A stretch of DNA of 64,000 nt from Aequorivita soesokkakensis (GTDB lineage: Bacteria; Bacteroidota; Bacteroidia; Flavobacteriales; Flavobacteriaceae): NCBI RefSeq assembly GCF_001641085.1, contig NZ_LXIE01000045.1, positions 62,001 through 126,000 on the forward strand. The letters run 5' to 3'. The stretch's first letter is position 1. Each line of letters opens with the position of its first letter. This document shows positions 8,751 through 17,607 of the stretch, one piece after another. Both the position numbers and the translations under genes were made by a program. The notes under the pieces were generated by a model. It saw only the letters and a program-made list of their open reading frames with translations, was not told the DNA's origin and ran no database searches.

Positions 8751-9220
8751 AGATCCTTCGGACGTTGACTGTATTTTCGGGTATTCTCTTTGGTAAGAAT
8801 CCTGAAATCATCTGTTTTTTCCAAGGAATCCATTTTCTCCCAAAATTTCTTGGGAAGCTCAACCAGCTTTCTTTCAGACAGGTCAATCCACGCGCCCATC
8901 ATTTCACAGCGGGCACAGTTTTTTCCCTTTTCATCATAAAAATTGTGGAGAAATTCAAAATACATCCCATCTTCCGAAAGACCTTTTAATTGCAACGAAA
9001 CCGTAACGGGTTGCCCAGGAAAAAACTCACTGAAGTAGTACATATGCTCATAAAATGCCACGGGACCCAAATTATATTCGGCCAAATGCCGCTGGTCCAT
9101 GCCGTTCTCTAGCATAAAGCTCATTCGGGTGTGGCTCATGTAATCTATATAGGCACTATTTCGTAAATGCCGGTTTGCATCTACATCGCTCCAGCGTATT
9201 TCAAATTGTTTTGTGTACAT
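8747..9220 (-). CDS. Acyl-CoA thioesterase, 4HBT hotdog family
   Basis: This 157-residue single hotdog domain protein starts at the ATG opening MYTKQFEIRWSDVDANRHLR; the upstream ATG at 9262 would add 14 residues with no family support. WSDVDANRHLRNSAYIDYM is the family signature, with the catalytic aspartate and the helix contacting CoA. Members hydrolyse acyl-CoA or acyl-ACP thioesters in the cytoplasm; the chain-length preference is unknown. It converges on the EamA gene with a 4-bp overlap of the stop codons. Confidence 0.85.
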   Translation of the reverse strand: MYTKQFEIRWSDVDANRHLRNSAYIDYMSHTRMSFMLENGMDQRHLAEYNLGPVAFYEHMYYFSEFFPGQPVTVSLQLKGLSEDGMYFEFLHNFYDEKGKNCARCEMMGAWIDLSERKLVELPKKFWEKMDSLEKTDDFRILTKENTRKYSQRPKDL

Positions 9221-9306
9221 CTTCAAATTTTTATACAAATTTAAGCTACTTTTGTTATGCAAGCATAGTAAATATGTTTAGTTTCTGTTAAAACTTTTCT
9301 GTACAA

Positions 9307-10272
9307 ATGCCTCTGATAAAAAACCATTACAAACCTTCTTTTCCTTTTAAAAACGGACACTTTTCAACGATTTATTCCGCTAAACTTCGGCCATCGCCTC
9401 ATTTGATTCAACAACGCGAGCGCCTGCAATTGCCCGATGGCGATTTTATGGACATCGATTGGTCTTTTGCGGAAAAGTCTTTGCACAAAGTTGCAATACT
9501 GCTTCACGGTCTTGAAGGAAATGCCCAACGAACCTATATGAAAGGGCAAGCAAAAATCCTAAACCAAAACGGTTGGGACGCAGCGGCGGTAAACTTTCGC
9601 GGTTGCAGTGGCGAAGCAAATCTTTCCTATCAATCCTACAACGCAGGTAAAACCGATGATTTGGAAGCGGTGGTCAATTCTATTCTGAAAAAAGATAAAT
9701 ACAGTGAAATAGCGCTCGTAGGTTTCAGTCTGGGTGGAAATCTACTTTTGAAATATTTAGGCGAACGCGAATCTTTTCCAAAGGAAATAAAAAAAGCCGT
9801 CGCCATTTCAACCCCTTTAAGTTTAAAAGGTTCTTTGGAATCCTTGAACCAATTTTACAATTGGGTTTACAGAAACTCTTTTTTAATAAATCTTCGGAAA
9901 AAATACAAAACCAAAATGAAGGATTTCCCAGAAAAAATGACGGCTTCCGATTATAAAAAAATTACTTCACTGCTTGAATTTGACAATATTTATACCGCGC
10001 CAGCCCACGGTTTTAAGGATGCTTTGGATTATTATGAAAAGAACAGCAGCCTACAGTTTCTCCCTAATATTCAAATTCCCGTTTATATTTTAAATTCAGC
10101 AAACGACAGTTTTCTTTCTTCGGAATGTTATCCAACGGAATTGGCTTCAAAAATGAAAAACCTTCATCTCGAAATCCCAAAATACGGCGGGCACGTAGGT
10201 TTTCACCAAACCAATAAATTGTATTACAGTGAAATCAGAAGTTTGGATTTTTTAAACGACAATTCGTTATAA
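9307..10272 (+). CDS. YheT-family alpha/beta hydrolase
   Basis: This 321-residue protein belongs to the AB-hydrolase family typified by YheT and eukaryotic ABHD1/3. ILLHGLEGNAQRTYMKG is the oxyanion-hole region, NFRGCSGE and LVGFSLGGN (nucleophile Ser) follow, NSANDSFLSS carries the acid and YGGHVGFH the catalytic histidine. A cytoplasmic or membrane-associated esterase or lipase activity is expected; the substrate is unknown. It stands alone on the plus strand between a minus-strand thioesterase and the yicC operon. Confidence 0.88.
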   Translation: MPLIKNHYKPSFPFKNGHFSTIYSAKLRPSPHLIQQRERLQLPDGDFMDIDWSFAEKSLHKVAILLHGLEGNAQRTYMKGQAKILNQNGWDAAAVNFRGCSGEANLSYQSYNAGKTDDLEAVVNSILKKDKYSEIALVGFSLGGNLLLKYLGERESFPKEIKKAVAISTPLSLKGSLESLNQFYNWVYRNSFLINLRKKYKTKMKDFPEKMTASDYKKITSLLEFDNIYTAPAHGFKDALDYYEKNSSLQFLPNIQIPVYILNSANDSFLSSECYPTELASKMKNLHLEIPKYGGHVGFHQTNKLYYSEIRSLDFLNDNSL

Positions 10273-10303
10273 TTCTGAATTCAGAATTAAGAATTCAGAA
10301 TTA
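10272..10303. repeat. Short GAATTC-containing inverted repeats
   Basis: Two adjoining palindromic units of the form AATTCTGAATTCAGAATT and GAATTCAGAATT fill the gap between the hydrolase stop and the yicC promoter box. They may be a foldback or intergenic repeat of the kind common in AT-rich Flavobacteria. Confidence 0.5.
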
Positions 10304-10305
10304 AT

Positions 10306-10313
10306 TACCTTTG
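10306..10313 (+). promoter_or_regulatory. Putative -7 box of the yicC-gmk operon
   Basis: TACCTTTG fits TAnnTTTG and lies 21 bp before the yicC ATG. No -33 element is recognisable because the GAATTC repeats occupy that place. Confidence 0.45.
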
Positions 10314-10333
10314 CCCTTCAATAAAACAGGAAT

Positions 10334-11191
10334 ATGATCCAATCCATGACGGGCTACGGCAAAGAAGTTGTTCAGTTGCCATCGAAAACCATTACCATTG
10401 AAATCAAATCGTTAAACAGCAAAGGGCTTGACCTGAACACACGTGTGCCTTCTGCCTATCGTGAAAAGGAACTTGAAATTCGCGATTTGCTTGCAAAATC
10501 ATTGCAAAGAGGAAAAGTTGATTTTTCGCTTTACATTGAAGTTACGGGCGAAGAAGTTACAACCCAGCTTAACGAAAGCGTTGTAAAACAATATATGAAA
10601 CAGCTTTCAAATGTGGTAAATGGCGACCCCGTAGAGCTTTTAAAAATGGCGGTGCGCATGCCAGATGCCTTGAAAACCGAACGGGAGGAAATTGACGAAA
10701 CGGAGTATGCAGCAATTTTAAAAGGAATAGACCAAGGCTTGGAAGCCATCAATAAATACAGAACCGACGAAGGTTTGGTACTGGAAAATGACTTTTTGGA
10801 ACGCTCCAAAACCATTTCAAAATTGCTGGATGATGTTATTGCTTTAGATCCCGAAAGGATTGATGGCGTAAAGGAAAGACTTCGCAAAGCAGTGGCAGAT
10901 TTAAAGGAAAAGGTTGACGAAAACCGTTTTGAGCAGGAATTGATTTATTACCTCGAAAAATACGACATCACCGAAGAAAAGGTTCGTCTTAAAAATCATT
11001 TGGATTATTTTGAACAATCGCTGAATTCACACGATTCAAACGGAAAAAAATTGGGTTTCATCACACAGGAAATTGGTCGTGAAATCAACACCATTGGCAG
11101 CAAGGCAAACTATGCGCCAATGCAGCAAGTAGTGGTGCAAATGAAGGACGAGCTTGAAAAAATTAAGGAACAAGCTTTAAACGTTTTATAG
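10334..11191 (+). CDS. yicC: YicC/YloC-family endoribonuclease
   Basis: This 285-residue protein has the usual YicC length. The N-terminal MIQSMTGYGK and SLNSKGLDLNTRVP are the YicC_N signature, and the C-terminal DUF1732 part has DITEEKVRLKNHLDYF and GREINTIGSKANY. The family has been shown to be an endoribonuclease (YicC in E. coli, YloC in B. subtilis) affecting small RNA and mRNA turnover. The stop TAG is directly followed by the gmk ATG with no spacer, a gene pair conserved in many bacteria. Confidence 0.95.
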   Translation: MIQSMTGYGKEVVQLPSKTITIEIKSLNSKGLDLNTRVPSAYREKELEIRDLLAKSLQRGKVDFSLYIEVTGEEVTTQLNESVVKQYMKQLSNVVNGDPVELLKMAVRMPDALKTEREEIDETEYAAILKGIDQGLEAINKYRTDEGLVLENDFLERSKTISKLLDDVIALDPERIDGVKERLRKAVADLKEKVDENRFEQELIYYLEKYDITEEKVRLKNHLDYFEQSLNSHDSNGKKLGFITQEIGREINTIGSKANYAPMQQVVVQMKDELEKIKEQALNVL

Positions 11192-11815
11192 ATGGAAGGA
11201 GGAAAATTAATAGTATTCTCGGCACCTTCCGGAAGTGGAAAAACTACCATCGTACAGCATTTACTTAAACAGGAAGACTTGAATCTTGAATTTTCGGTTT
11301 CCTGTACTTCGCGTGAAGCCCGGGGCGATGAAAAACACGGCGAGAATTACTATTTCATTTCATTGAAAGAATTTAAGCAGCACATTAAAAATGATGATTT
11401 TTTGGAGTGGGAAGAAGTGTATCGCGACAATTTTTACGGCACTTTGAAAAGTGAAGTGGAACGTATATGGAGCCACGGAAAAAACGTGATTTTTGATATT
11501 GACGTTGCCGGCGGACTTCGGATTAAAAAGAAATTTCCGGAGAAAACATTGGCAGTCTTCGTAAAACCACCAAGCATCGACGAGCTAAAAATTCGACTTA
11601 AAAAGCGTAAAACCGAAAGCGACGAGCGCATCAATATGCGCATTGCAAAAGCTTCGGTAGAATTGGCAACAGCACCACAGTTCGATAAAATTATTAAAAA
11701 CTACGATTTGAAAATTGCGCTGAACGAAGCGCACGATTTGGTTGAAGGTTTTATAAATTCCAAAGAAGAAAATCCCAAGTCCCATCCCGAAGTTTCGGGA
11801 CCAAATCCCAAATAA
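11192..11815 (+). CDS. gmk: Guanylate kinase
   Basis: This 207-residue enzyme phosphorylates GMP to GDP in the cytoplasm. The P-loop is FSAPSGSGKTT (residues about 9-19), and SCTSREARGDEKHGENYYF is the GMP-binding segment. The body ends at about residue 188. The last ~19 residues (KEENPKSHPEVSGPNPK) are an extra proline-rich tail encoded partly by a DNA palindrome at 11785-11800, so the C terminus looks like recently captured intergenic DNA. It follows yicC without spacing. Confidence 0.95.
   Translation: MEGGKLIVFSAPSGSGKTTIVQHLLKQEDLNLEFSVSCTSREARGDEKHGENYYFISLKEFKQHIKNDDFLEWEEVYRDNFYGTLKSEVERIWSHGKNVIFDIDVAGGLRIKKKFPEKTLAVFVKPPSIDELKIRLKKRKTESDERINMRIAKASVELATAPQFDKIIKNYDLKIALNEAHDLVEGFINSKEENPKSHPEVSGPNPK
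11785..11800. repeat. 16-bp palindrome inside the gmk 3' end
   Basis: TCCCGAA-GT-TTCGGGA is a perfect 7-bp inverted repeat within the last codons of gmk. It has no T run, so it is not a classical terminator. It looks like a short dispersed palindrome that was read through. Confidence 0.6.
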
Positions 11816-11885
11816 GTTTCAAAATAAAAAAATTCCAAAAGTTTTATATTTAAACCTCTAAACTTCATAACCCATCGACTCATCG

Positions 11886-12467
11886 ACTAAAAAGATAGGA
11901 CTCTACTTTGGCACTTTCAACCCAATTCACGTTGGCCATTTGATTATTGCCAACCACATGGTGGAATTCAGCGATTTGGATGAAGTTTGGTTTGTGGTTA
12001 CGCCACACAATCCACATAAAAAGAAAAAAACGCTTTTGGAAGACCACCACCGTTTGGCGATGGTTCGGATTGCAGTTGAAGAGTATCCAAATTTGAAGAC
12101 GAGCAATGTGGAATTTGACTTGCCGCAGCCCAATTATACCGTGAATACCTTGGCTTATTTGGAAGAAAAATATCCCAAAAAGAATTTCTGTTTGATTATG
12201 GGGGAAGACAATTTGAAAAGTTTTCCGAAGTGGAAAAATTATGAGGTTATTTTAGAACGTTATTCAATCTACATATATCCAAGAATTTCCGAAGGAATTG
12301 TGGAAACACAATTTGACAATCACGAAAAGATAAAAAAGGTTGACGCCCCCATTATTGAACTTTCTTCAACATTTATTCGTAAAGGAATAAAATCTGGTAA
12401 AAATATTCGTCCTATGCTTTCAGCAGAGGTTTGGAAGTATTTGGATGAGATGAATTTCTACAAATAA
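11886..12467 (+). CDS. nadD: Nicotinate-nucleotide adenylyltransferase, start codon not canonical
   Basis: The frame encodes KKIGLYFGTFNPIHVGHL followed by IIANHMVEFS, the nucleotidyltransferase signature GxFxPxHxGH. Later come TPHNPHKKKKTLL, the adenylyl-binding IMGEDNLKSFPKW and the ISSTFIR-type motif (LSSTFIRKGI). The enzyme makes deamido-NAD from nicotinate mononucleotide and ATP. Related proteins begin MKKIGLYFG, but here the codon in that place (11886-11888) reads ACT. The upstream in-frame stop is TAA at 11868, and no ATG, GTG or TTG lies between it and the active site. The first available start, TTG at 11940, would delete HxGH. A duplicated 8-mer CATCGACT (11873-11888) immediately precedes the coding motif. 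I give 11886 only because it aligns with the family start. Confidence 0.85.
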   Translation, partial: TKKIGLYFGTFNPIHVGHLIIANHMVEFSDLDEVWFVVTPHNPHKKKKTLLEDHHRLAMVRIAVEEYPNLKTSNVEFDLPQPNYTVNTLAYLEEKYPKKNFCLIMGEDNLKSFPKWKNYEVILERYSIYIYPRISEGIVETQFDNHEKIKKVDAPIIELSSTFIRKGIKSGKNIRPMLSAEVWKYLDEMNFYK

Positions 12468-12501
12468 AAAACCGCCCACCAAATTAACACTTGGGGAGCG
12501 G
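12466..12501 (-). terminator. Minus-strand intrinsic terminator with no annotated upstream gene
   Basis: Arms at 12472-12482 and 12491-12501 form an 11-bp stem with one mismatch and a G-U pair on the minus strand, followed by six T (plus-strand A at 12466-12471). On the plus strand the hairpin is followed by CCTCAACT, so it cannot stop nadD in the usual way. The 12502-12654 DNA that would be transcribed toward it holds no recognisable gene. Confidence 0.6.
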
Positions 12502-12654
12502 CCTCAACTAAATAACCAACCAAAATCATTGAAACTTCTTTCTGAAGCGAAAAATCAATTTCAATAATCAAAAGCAATAACGCACAGAAAGAATGAAAGA
12601 TTGCCCAACCATTCTTAAGCAACTGTTAAATGTTTCTGTACGGTAAGAATTGCT

Positions 12655-12662
12655 TACTTTTG
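12655..12662 (+). promoter_or_regulatory. Putative -7 box of gpsA
   Basis: TACTTTTG fits TAnnTTTG, 18 bp upstream of the gpsA ATG. No convincing -33 element is seen. Confidence 0.5.
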
Positions 12663-12680
12663 AATTAAGAAATAAAATCA

Positions 12681-13685
12681 ATGTCAGAAAAACCGAAATT
12701 TGCAGTCTTTGGCGGCGGAAGCTGGGCCACGGCAATTGTAAAAATGCTTTGCGAAAACCTGGACGAAGTTGGTTGGTATATGCGCAGCAAATCTTCCGTG
12801 GATTTTATAAAAAAACACAGCCACAACCCCAATTATCTAAGTTCTGTAGAATTCAATTTAAAGCAATTAAAGCTCAGCAATGATATAAATGAAACCGTTT
12901 CTAATGCGGATTGTCTTATTTTTGTGATTCCTTCGGCATTTCTTCATCAAGAACTTGAGAAATTGACGGTTTCCTTGGAAGACAAAATTGTTTTTTCAGC
13001 CATTAAAGGAATTGTTCCAGAAACCAGCTTGATTGTCGGTGACCATTTTAATACGCATTACAAAGTTCCTTTCAATAATATTGGCGTTATTTCTGGCCCC
13101 TGCCATGCGGAGGAAGTAGCCTTGGAAAGGCTTTCCTACCTAACAATCGCTAGCGCTGATGATGAAAAAGCAAAAATGGTGGCCAATGTTTTGAGTAGCG
13201 ATTACATAAAATGCACCACCAGTGATGATGTTCTGGGAACCGAATATGCTGCGATGCTTAAAAATATTTACGCGGTTGCAGCAGGAATTGCGCACGGACT
13301 TGGTTATGGCGACAATTTTCAAAGTGTGCTGATGAGCAACGCCATCCGCGAAATGAAAAAATATGTGAAAAAGGTTCACAAAATGAAGCGTGACATCAAT
13401 GATTCTGCTTATTTGGGAGATTTATTGGTTACGGGTTATTCGGTTTTTAGCCGAAACCGTTTATTCGGAACAATGATTGGTAAAGGCTATACCGTAAAAA
13501 GTGCCCAATTGGAAATGAGTATGATTGCCGAAGGTTATTACGCTACCAAAAGCGCCTACAATCTCAACCAGCAAAAGGGAAAGAAAAAAGCCAAAACACC
13601 AATAATTGATAGTGTTTACGAAATTCTTTACGAAAATAAAGACCCAAAGAAAATCTTTAAAAAGTTAACGGAAAAGTTAGATTAG
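12681..13685 (+). CDS. gpsA: Glycerol-3-phosphate dehydrogenase [NAD(P)+]
   Basis: This 334-residue cytoplasmic enzyme reduces dihydroxyacetone phosphate to sn-glycerol-3-phosphate for phospholipid synthesis. FGGGSWATAIVKML near the N terminus is the dinucleotide-binding loop. SAIKGIVPETSLIV and ISGPCHAEEVALE are family signatures, the catalytic lysine lies in EYAAMLKNIYAVAAGIA, and LFGTMIGKGYTV is the C-terminal substrate segment. It appears monocistronic, with a promoter box before it and a strong terminator after it. Confidence 0.96.
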   Translation: MSEKPKFAVFGGGSWATAIVKMLCENLDEVGWYMRSKSSVDFIKKHSHNPNYLSSVEFNLKQLKLSNDINETVSNADCLIFVIPSAFLHQELEKLTVSLEDKIVFSAIKGIVPETSLIVGDHFNTHYKVPFNNIGVISGPCHAEEVALERLSYLTIASADDEKAKMVANVLSSDYIKCTTSDDVLGTEYAAMLKNIYAVAAGIAHGLGYGDNFQSVLMSNAIREMKKYVKKVHKMKRDINDSAYLGDLLVTGYSVFSRNRLFGTMIGKGYTVKSAQLEMSMIAEGYYATKSAYNLNQQKGKKKAKTPIIDSVYEILYENKDPKKIFKKLTEKLD

Positions 13686-13720
13686 AAAAAAGCCCCGTCA
13701 TAAATAACGGGGCTTTTTTT
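13686..13720. terminator. Bidirectional terminator between gpsA and the prolyl oligopeptidase gene
   Basis: A 13-bp stem (AAAAAAGCCCCGT with ACGGGGCTTTTTT) and an 8-nt loop are flanked by A and T runs on the two sides. It lies between two convergent stop codons. Confidence 0.95.
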
Positions 13721-13725
13721 AGTCT

Positions 13726-15870
13726 CTAAATTTTTACAGGCAATTTCTTAAAACCCATATTGAAAAGCGTAAACCCAAAAATATCGGCATATTGCTCGAT
13801 TGTTTTGCTTACTGGGGTTCCAGCACCGTGGCCGGCATCGGTTTCTATTCGGATTAAAACTGGGTTGTTTCCAATTTGCTTCGCCTGAAGTTCAGCAGCA
13901 AATTTAAAACTGTGAGCCGGCACTACCCTATCGTCGTGATCGCCAGTGGTAATCAAAGTTGCGGGATATGTAACACTTTCCTTCACATTGTGCAATGGCG
14001 AATAGCCTTTTAAATATTCGAACATTTCTTTGCTGTCTTCCGCAGTTCCATAATCATAAGCCCAACCTGCGCCCGCTGTAAAAGTGTGATAACGCAGCAT
14101 ATCCAAAACCCCAACTGCGGGAAGAGCTACTTTCATTAAATCTGGCCTTTGCGTCATTGTTGCGCCAACTAACAAACCTCCGTTTGAACCTCCACGAATC
14201 GCGAGATAATCATGAGATGTGTAATTGTTATTTATCAAATATTCAGCAGCCGCAATAAAATCATCAAACACGTTTTGCTTTTTCATTTGCGTGCCGGCAT
14301 CGTGCCATTTTTTTCCGTATTCGCCGCCGCCGCGAAGGTTTGGTACTGCATAAATTCCGCCCTGCTCCATCCATACAGCGTTTGCAATACTAAAACCTGG
14401 TGTAAGACTAATATTAAATCCGCCATAACCGTATAGAATTGTTGGATTTTTACCGTCCATTTTCAATCCTTTTTTATGCGTAATAATCATCGGAATTTTT
14501 GTTCCATCCTTTGAAGGATAGAAAACCTGATGGCTTTCATAATTTTCTGGGCTGAAATCTATTTCAGGTTTGATAAACAATTCTGAATTACCGCTTGCAA
14601 TTTCATATTTGTAAATACTTCCGGGTGTTACATAATTTGTAAAGGAATAATAAAGTTCCTTTTCTTCTTTCTTCGTTCCAAAACCTCCTGCGGAACCTAC
14701 TCCGGGAAGTTTAATTTCACGGATGAGTTTTCCTGCATAATCATATTGCATCACTTTTGAAACGGCATCAACCATATAATTCGCAAAAATATAACCGCCA
14801 CCAGTGCTCGGCGAAAGTACATTTTCGGTTTCGGGAAGAAAATCCTTCCAGTTATTTGGGGTTGGATTGCTTGCGTCAACGGTTACAATTTTTTTATTTG
14901 GAGCATTCTTATTTGTAACGATATAAAGTTTGGAACCTACATTTTCAATTACATAGGTATCTGTATCAGTATTATCCAAAATGGTTATGAACTTGCTGTC
15001 TTTCTTTGTAAGATCTTTTATAAAAAGTTTATTCCCTGAAGTAGAAGTGCTTGCCCTAACAATTAAATAATTGTTGTCTTCGGTAACGCTTCCGTTAATA
15101 TAACGGTGCTTTTCTTCGGGCGTTGCTCCAAAAATCACTTTATCATCACTTTGCGGCGTTCCCATTTTATGGTAATATACTTTGTGTTGATCTGTTTTTG
15201 CTGATAGTTCGCTGCCCTCTGGCTTGTCATAACTGGAATAGTAAAATCCATCCTCTCCCAGCCACGAAAGACCACTGAATTTAATATCTTTTAAAGTATC
15301 GCCAACTAGCTTTTTTGTTTCGGTATTCATCACAAGTACTTTTCGCCAGTCACTACCGCCTTCGGAAATACTATAGGCAAGTTTACTGCCGTCTTTGGAA
15401 AAACTTGTTTCACCCAAAGAAATAGTGCCATCTTCCTTAAATGTGTTTGGGTCTAAAAAAACTTCGGCAGATTTTGGATCGCTTCCAGTTTTGTAGCGAT
15501 AAATAACATATTGGTTTTGCAACCCGTCATTTTTATAGAAATAGGTATAATTTCCTTCGTGAAAAGGAGCTCCCACTTTTTCATAATTCCAAAGATTGGA
15601 AAGACGTTTTTTCAAATCATCACGGAAAGGTATTTTTTCCAAATAACCAAAGGTTACTTTATTTTCAGCTTTTACCCAAGCTGCGGTTTCTTCGCTTCTA
15701 TCATCTTCCAACCAGCGATATGGGTCTTTCACTTCAACACCAAAATAGGTGTCCACTTTATCTGTTTTTTTGGTTTGCGGATAGGTCACTGGGATTACTT
15801 CATTTTTAGACTGTGCTTTACCACTAAACATAGAAAGCACCACGATTACGGAAACAATTGAAAATTTCAT
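13726..15870 (-). CDS. Prolyl oligopeptidase family serine peptidase (S9A), exported
   Basis: This 714-residue protein has a signal peptide ([20 protein letters not shown]). [18 protein letters not shown] is the S9 N-terminal signature, and residues about 80-430 form the seven-bladed propeller. The C-terminal hydrolase domain carries the nucleophile serine in [13 protein letters not shown] (about residue 561), the aspartate in [12 protein letters not shown] and the histidine in DAGHGAG. Family members cleave short peptides after proline in the periplasm in Bacteroidota. It is a single gene between terminators. The true peptide substrates are unknown. Confidence 0.93.
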   Translation of the reverse strand: MKFSIVSVIVVLSMFSGKAQSKNEVIPVTYPQTKKTDKVDTYFGVEVKDPYRWLEDDRSEETAAWVKAENKVTFGYLEKIPFRDDLKKRLSNLWNYEKVGAPFHEGNYTYFYKNDGLQNQYVIYRYKTGSDPKSAEVFLDPNTFKEDGTISLGETSFSKDGSKLAYSISEGGSDWRKVLVMNTETKKLVGDTLKDIKFSGLSWLGEDGFYYSSYDKPEGSELSAKTDQHKVYYHKMGTPQSDDKVIFGATPEEKHRYINGSVTEDNNYLIVRASTSTSGNKLFIKDLTKKDSKFITILDNTDTDTYVIENVGSKLYIVTNKNAPNKKIVTVDASNPTPNNWKDFLPETENVLSPSTGGGYIFANYMVDAVSKVMQYDYAGKLIREIKLPGVGSAGGFGTKKEEKELYYSFTNYVTPGSIYKYEIASGNSELFIKPEIDFSPENYESHQVFYPSKDGTKIPMIITHKKGLKMDGKNPTILYGYGGFNISLTPGFSIANAVWMEQGGIYAVPNLRGGGEYGKKWHDAGTQMKKQNVFDDFIAAAEYLINNNYTSHDYLAIRGGSNGGLLVGATMTQRPDLMKVALPAVGVLDMLRYHTFTAGAGWAYDYGTAEDSKEMFEYLKGYSPLHNVKESVTYPATLITTGDHDDRVVPAHSFKFAAELQAKQIGNNPVLIRIETDAGHGAGTPVSKTIEQYADIFGFTLFNMGFKKLPVKI

Positions 15871-15936
15871 GGAATTTAAATTTTTAGGAATTGTAAATGT
15901 AATGTTTTCCCATTAAAGAAAGTATTTGAAAAATAG

Positions 15937-15963
15937 AAAAAGGCTTCCTTTCGGAAGCCTTTT
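15937..15963. terminator. Terminator downstream of the DoxX-like gene
   Basis: An 11-bp perfect stem (AAAAGGCTTCC with GGAAGCCTTTT) with a TTTC tetraloop ends the minus-strand DoxX gene and lies ahead of the peptidase gene. Confidence 0.9.
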
Positions 15964-15985
15964 ATTTAATTAAAAACATTCAATT

Positions 15986-16366
15986 TCAATGAAATAGCGG
16001 TCTGTAAACTTTCCAATGTTTGTAAATTAGAATAGCATTTAAAACTATAACTACCATAGCCAAGATTAGACCGGGTGTATCCATAAATAAATGGAACAGA
16101 AATATATTCACAGAAATGGGCGCGAGCAAAATTAAAGCAAATGACACCCATTTGTTAATAACCAAAAGCAGCCCTATCAGTACTTCAAAAGTTCCCACTA
16201 CTTTTAGAATATAGCCTGTATTACTGAGTGAATCAATAAAAATTGCCGCATCTCCAGTATAGATATGCATTGGCATAAAGTTGAAATTAAGCAGCTTGCT
16301 CAGTCCAAAAAAGAGTAATCCTAAGCCTAAAATAATTCTCAGGATTTTAGTAAAAGTTGAATTCAT
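15986..16366 (-). CDS. DoxX-like four-helix membrane protein
   Basis: This 126-residue protein has four predicted membrane segments and the DoxX-type opening LRIILGLGLLFFGLSKLLNF. TGYILKVVGTFEVLIGLLLV is the second typical helix pair. DoxX-like proteins sit in the inner membrane and have been linked to redox or thiosulfate metabolism in other organisms, but no partner gene is beside this one. Function cannot be assigned from sequence. The 118 bp before asd is AT-rich without a clear signal. Confidence 0.75.
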   Translation of the reverse strand: MNSTFTKILRIILGLGLLFFGLSKLLNFNFMPMHIYTGDAAIFIDSLSNTGYILKVVGTFEVLIGLLLVINKWVSFALILLAPISVNIFLFHLFMDTPGLILAMVVIVLNAILIYKHWKVYRPLFH

Positions 16367-16484
16367 AGGCTTTACGTTTAAGGGTTAATCCTTAAAGATA
16401 ACGAAAAATAAAAAACGTACCTTTATTAAAAGTGCATTTTTTTAACAAATTTTTAAATCTTTTTTGTCTTTTCTTCTTAAAAAC

Positions 16485-17474
16485 CTAAAGCAGGTGGTTT
16501 TTTACCAAGTATTCCGCTATTTGAACGGCATTGGTAGCGGCGCCTTTACGGAGGTTATCGCTCACAATCCACATATTCAATGTATTGGGTTGCGTTTCAT
16601 CACGACGAATGCGCCCTACAAAAACATCATCTTTTTCGTGGGCGTAAATTGGCATTGGGTAGGTGTTGGTATCTGGATTGTCCTGAACGGTGATCCCTGA
16701 AGTTTCGTGTAGAATTCTGCGGATATCTCCCAATTCAAAATCATATTCAAACTGCACGTTTACCGCTTCACTATGGCCGCCGGCGGTAGGAATTCGAACA
16801 GCGGTTGCAGTTACTGAAAAAGTACGATCGTCCAATATTTTTTGGGGCTCCCGTGCCAATTTCATTTCTTCTTTGGTATATCCGTTTGCTTCAAAAACAT
16901 CGCAATGTGGCAATGCGTTTTTATGAATTGGGTAAGGGTAGGCCATTTCGCCTTTTATTCCAGCCATTTCATTCTCCATTTGCTGAACAGCTTTAAGGCC
17001 AGTTCCCGAAACAGATTGGTATGTGGAAACCACAACCCTTTTCATTTTATATTTCTTGTGAAGTGGCGCCAAAGCCATTACCAATTGAATGGTAGAACAA
17101 TTGGGGTTAGCTATTATTTTATCGTCTTTGGTCAACAAATGTGCGTTAATTTCGGGAACGATGAGTTTTTTACCGGGTTCCATTCTCCATGCGGAAGAAT
17201 TATCGATTACGGTAGTTCCAATAGCAGCAAATTTTGGGGCCCACTCCAAGGAAGTGTTTCCCCCAGCAGAAAAAATTGCGATGTTCGGTTTTGCGGCAAC
17301 GGCTTCTTCTAAACCTATTACTTTATGGTTTTTTCCCTTAAAGGAAATTTCCTTTCCAACAGATTTTTCCGAAGCTACCAAAAGCAGTTCGTCTATTGGG
17401 AAATTTCGTTCCTGCAACACTTTCAACATTACTTCGCCAACCATTCCGGTGGCACCGACCAAAGCTAATTTCAT
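16485..17474 (-). CDS. asd: Aspartate-semialdehyde dehydrogenase
   Basis: This 329-residue enzyme reduces aspartyl phosphate to aspartate semialdehyde, the branch point to lysine, diaminopimelate, methionine and threonine. I use the ATG opening MKLALVGATGMVGEVML, which is the NADP-binding start; an upstream ATG adds only MQKIRRK. The catalytic cysteine is in ANPNCSTIQLVMAL (about residue 126), and PTAGGHSEAVNVQF holds the catalytic histidine region. The length fits the bacterial family. It is on its own between the DoxX gene and mscL. Confidence 0.96.
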   Translation of the reverse strand: MKLALVGATGMVGEVMLKVLQERNFPIDELLLVASEKSVGKEISFKGKNHKVIGLEEAVAAKPNIAIFSAGGNTSLEWAPKFAAIGTTVIDNSSAWRMEPGKKLIVPEINAHLLTKDDKIIANPNCSTIQLVMALAPLHKKYKMKRVVVSTYQSVSGTGLKAVQQMENEMAGIKGEMAYPYPIHKNALPHCDVFEANGYTKEEMKLAREPQKILDDRTFSVTATAVRIPTAGGHSEAVNVQFEYDFELGDIRRILHETSGITVQDNPDTNTYPMPIYAHEKDDVFVGRIRRDETQPNTLNMWIVSDNLRKGAATNAVQIAEYLVKNHLL

Positions 17475-17534
17475 TTTTCGTCTAATTTTCTGCAAAAGTA
17501 GGTTATAGCAATTTATTTTTTCTGAATAAAAGCA

Positions 17535-17571
17535 AAAAAGAACCCTCCTTCGCGTAAAGCTTCGGAGGGTT
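17535..17571 (-). terminator. Terminator downstream of mscL
   Basis: Arms AACCCTCC (17541-17548) and GGAGGGTT (17564-17571) pair. On the minus strand the stem is followed by CTTTTTT, so it should stop mscL transcription before asd. Confidence 0.75.
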
Positions 17572-17607
17572 TAGGTTTAGAATACGTACTGCAGCGGTGG
17601 CTGTAAA

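Noticed and set aside
11940-12467. nadD starting at the TTG at 11940
   Set aside because: It would delete the HxGH catalytic motif, which is intact just upstream in the same frame.
12470-12538. Minus-strand frame of 23 codons (MILVGYLVEAAPQVLIWWAV ...) before the nadD end
   Set aside because: It runs through the terminator stem, has no promoter or spacing support and is within chance length.
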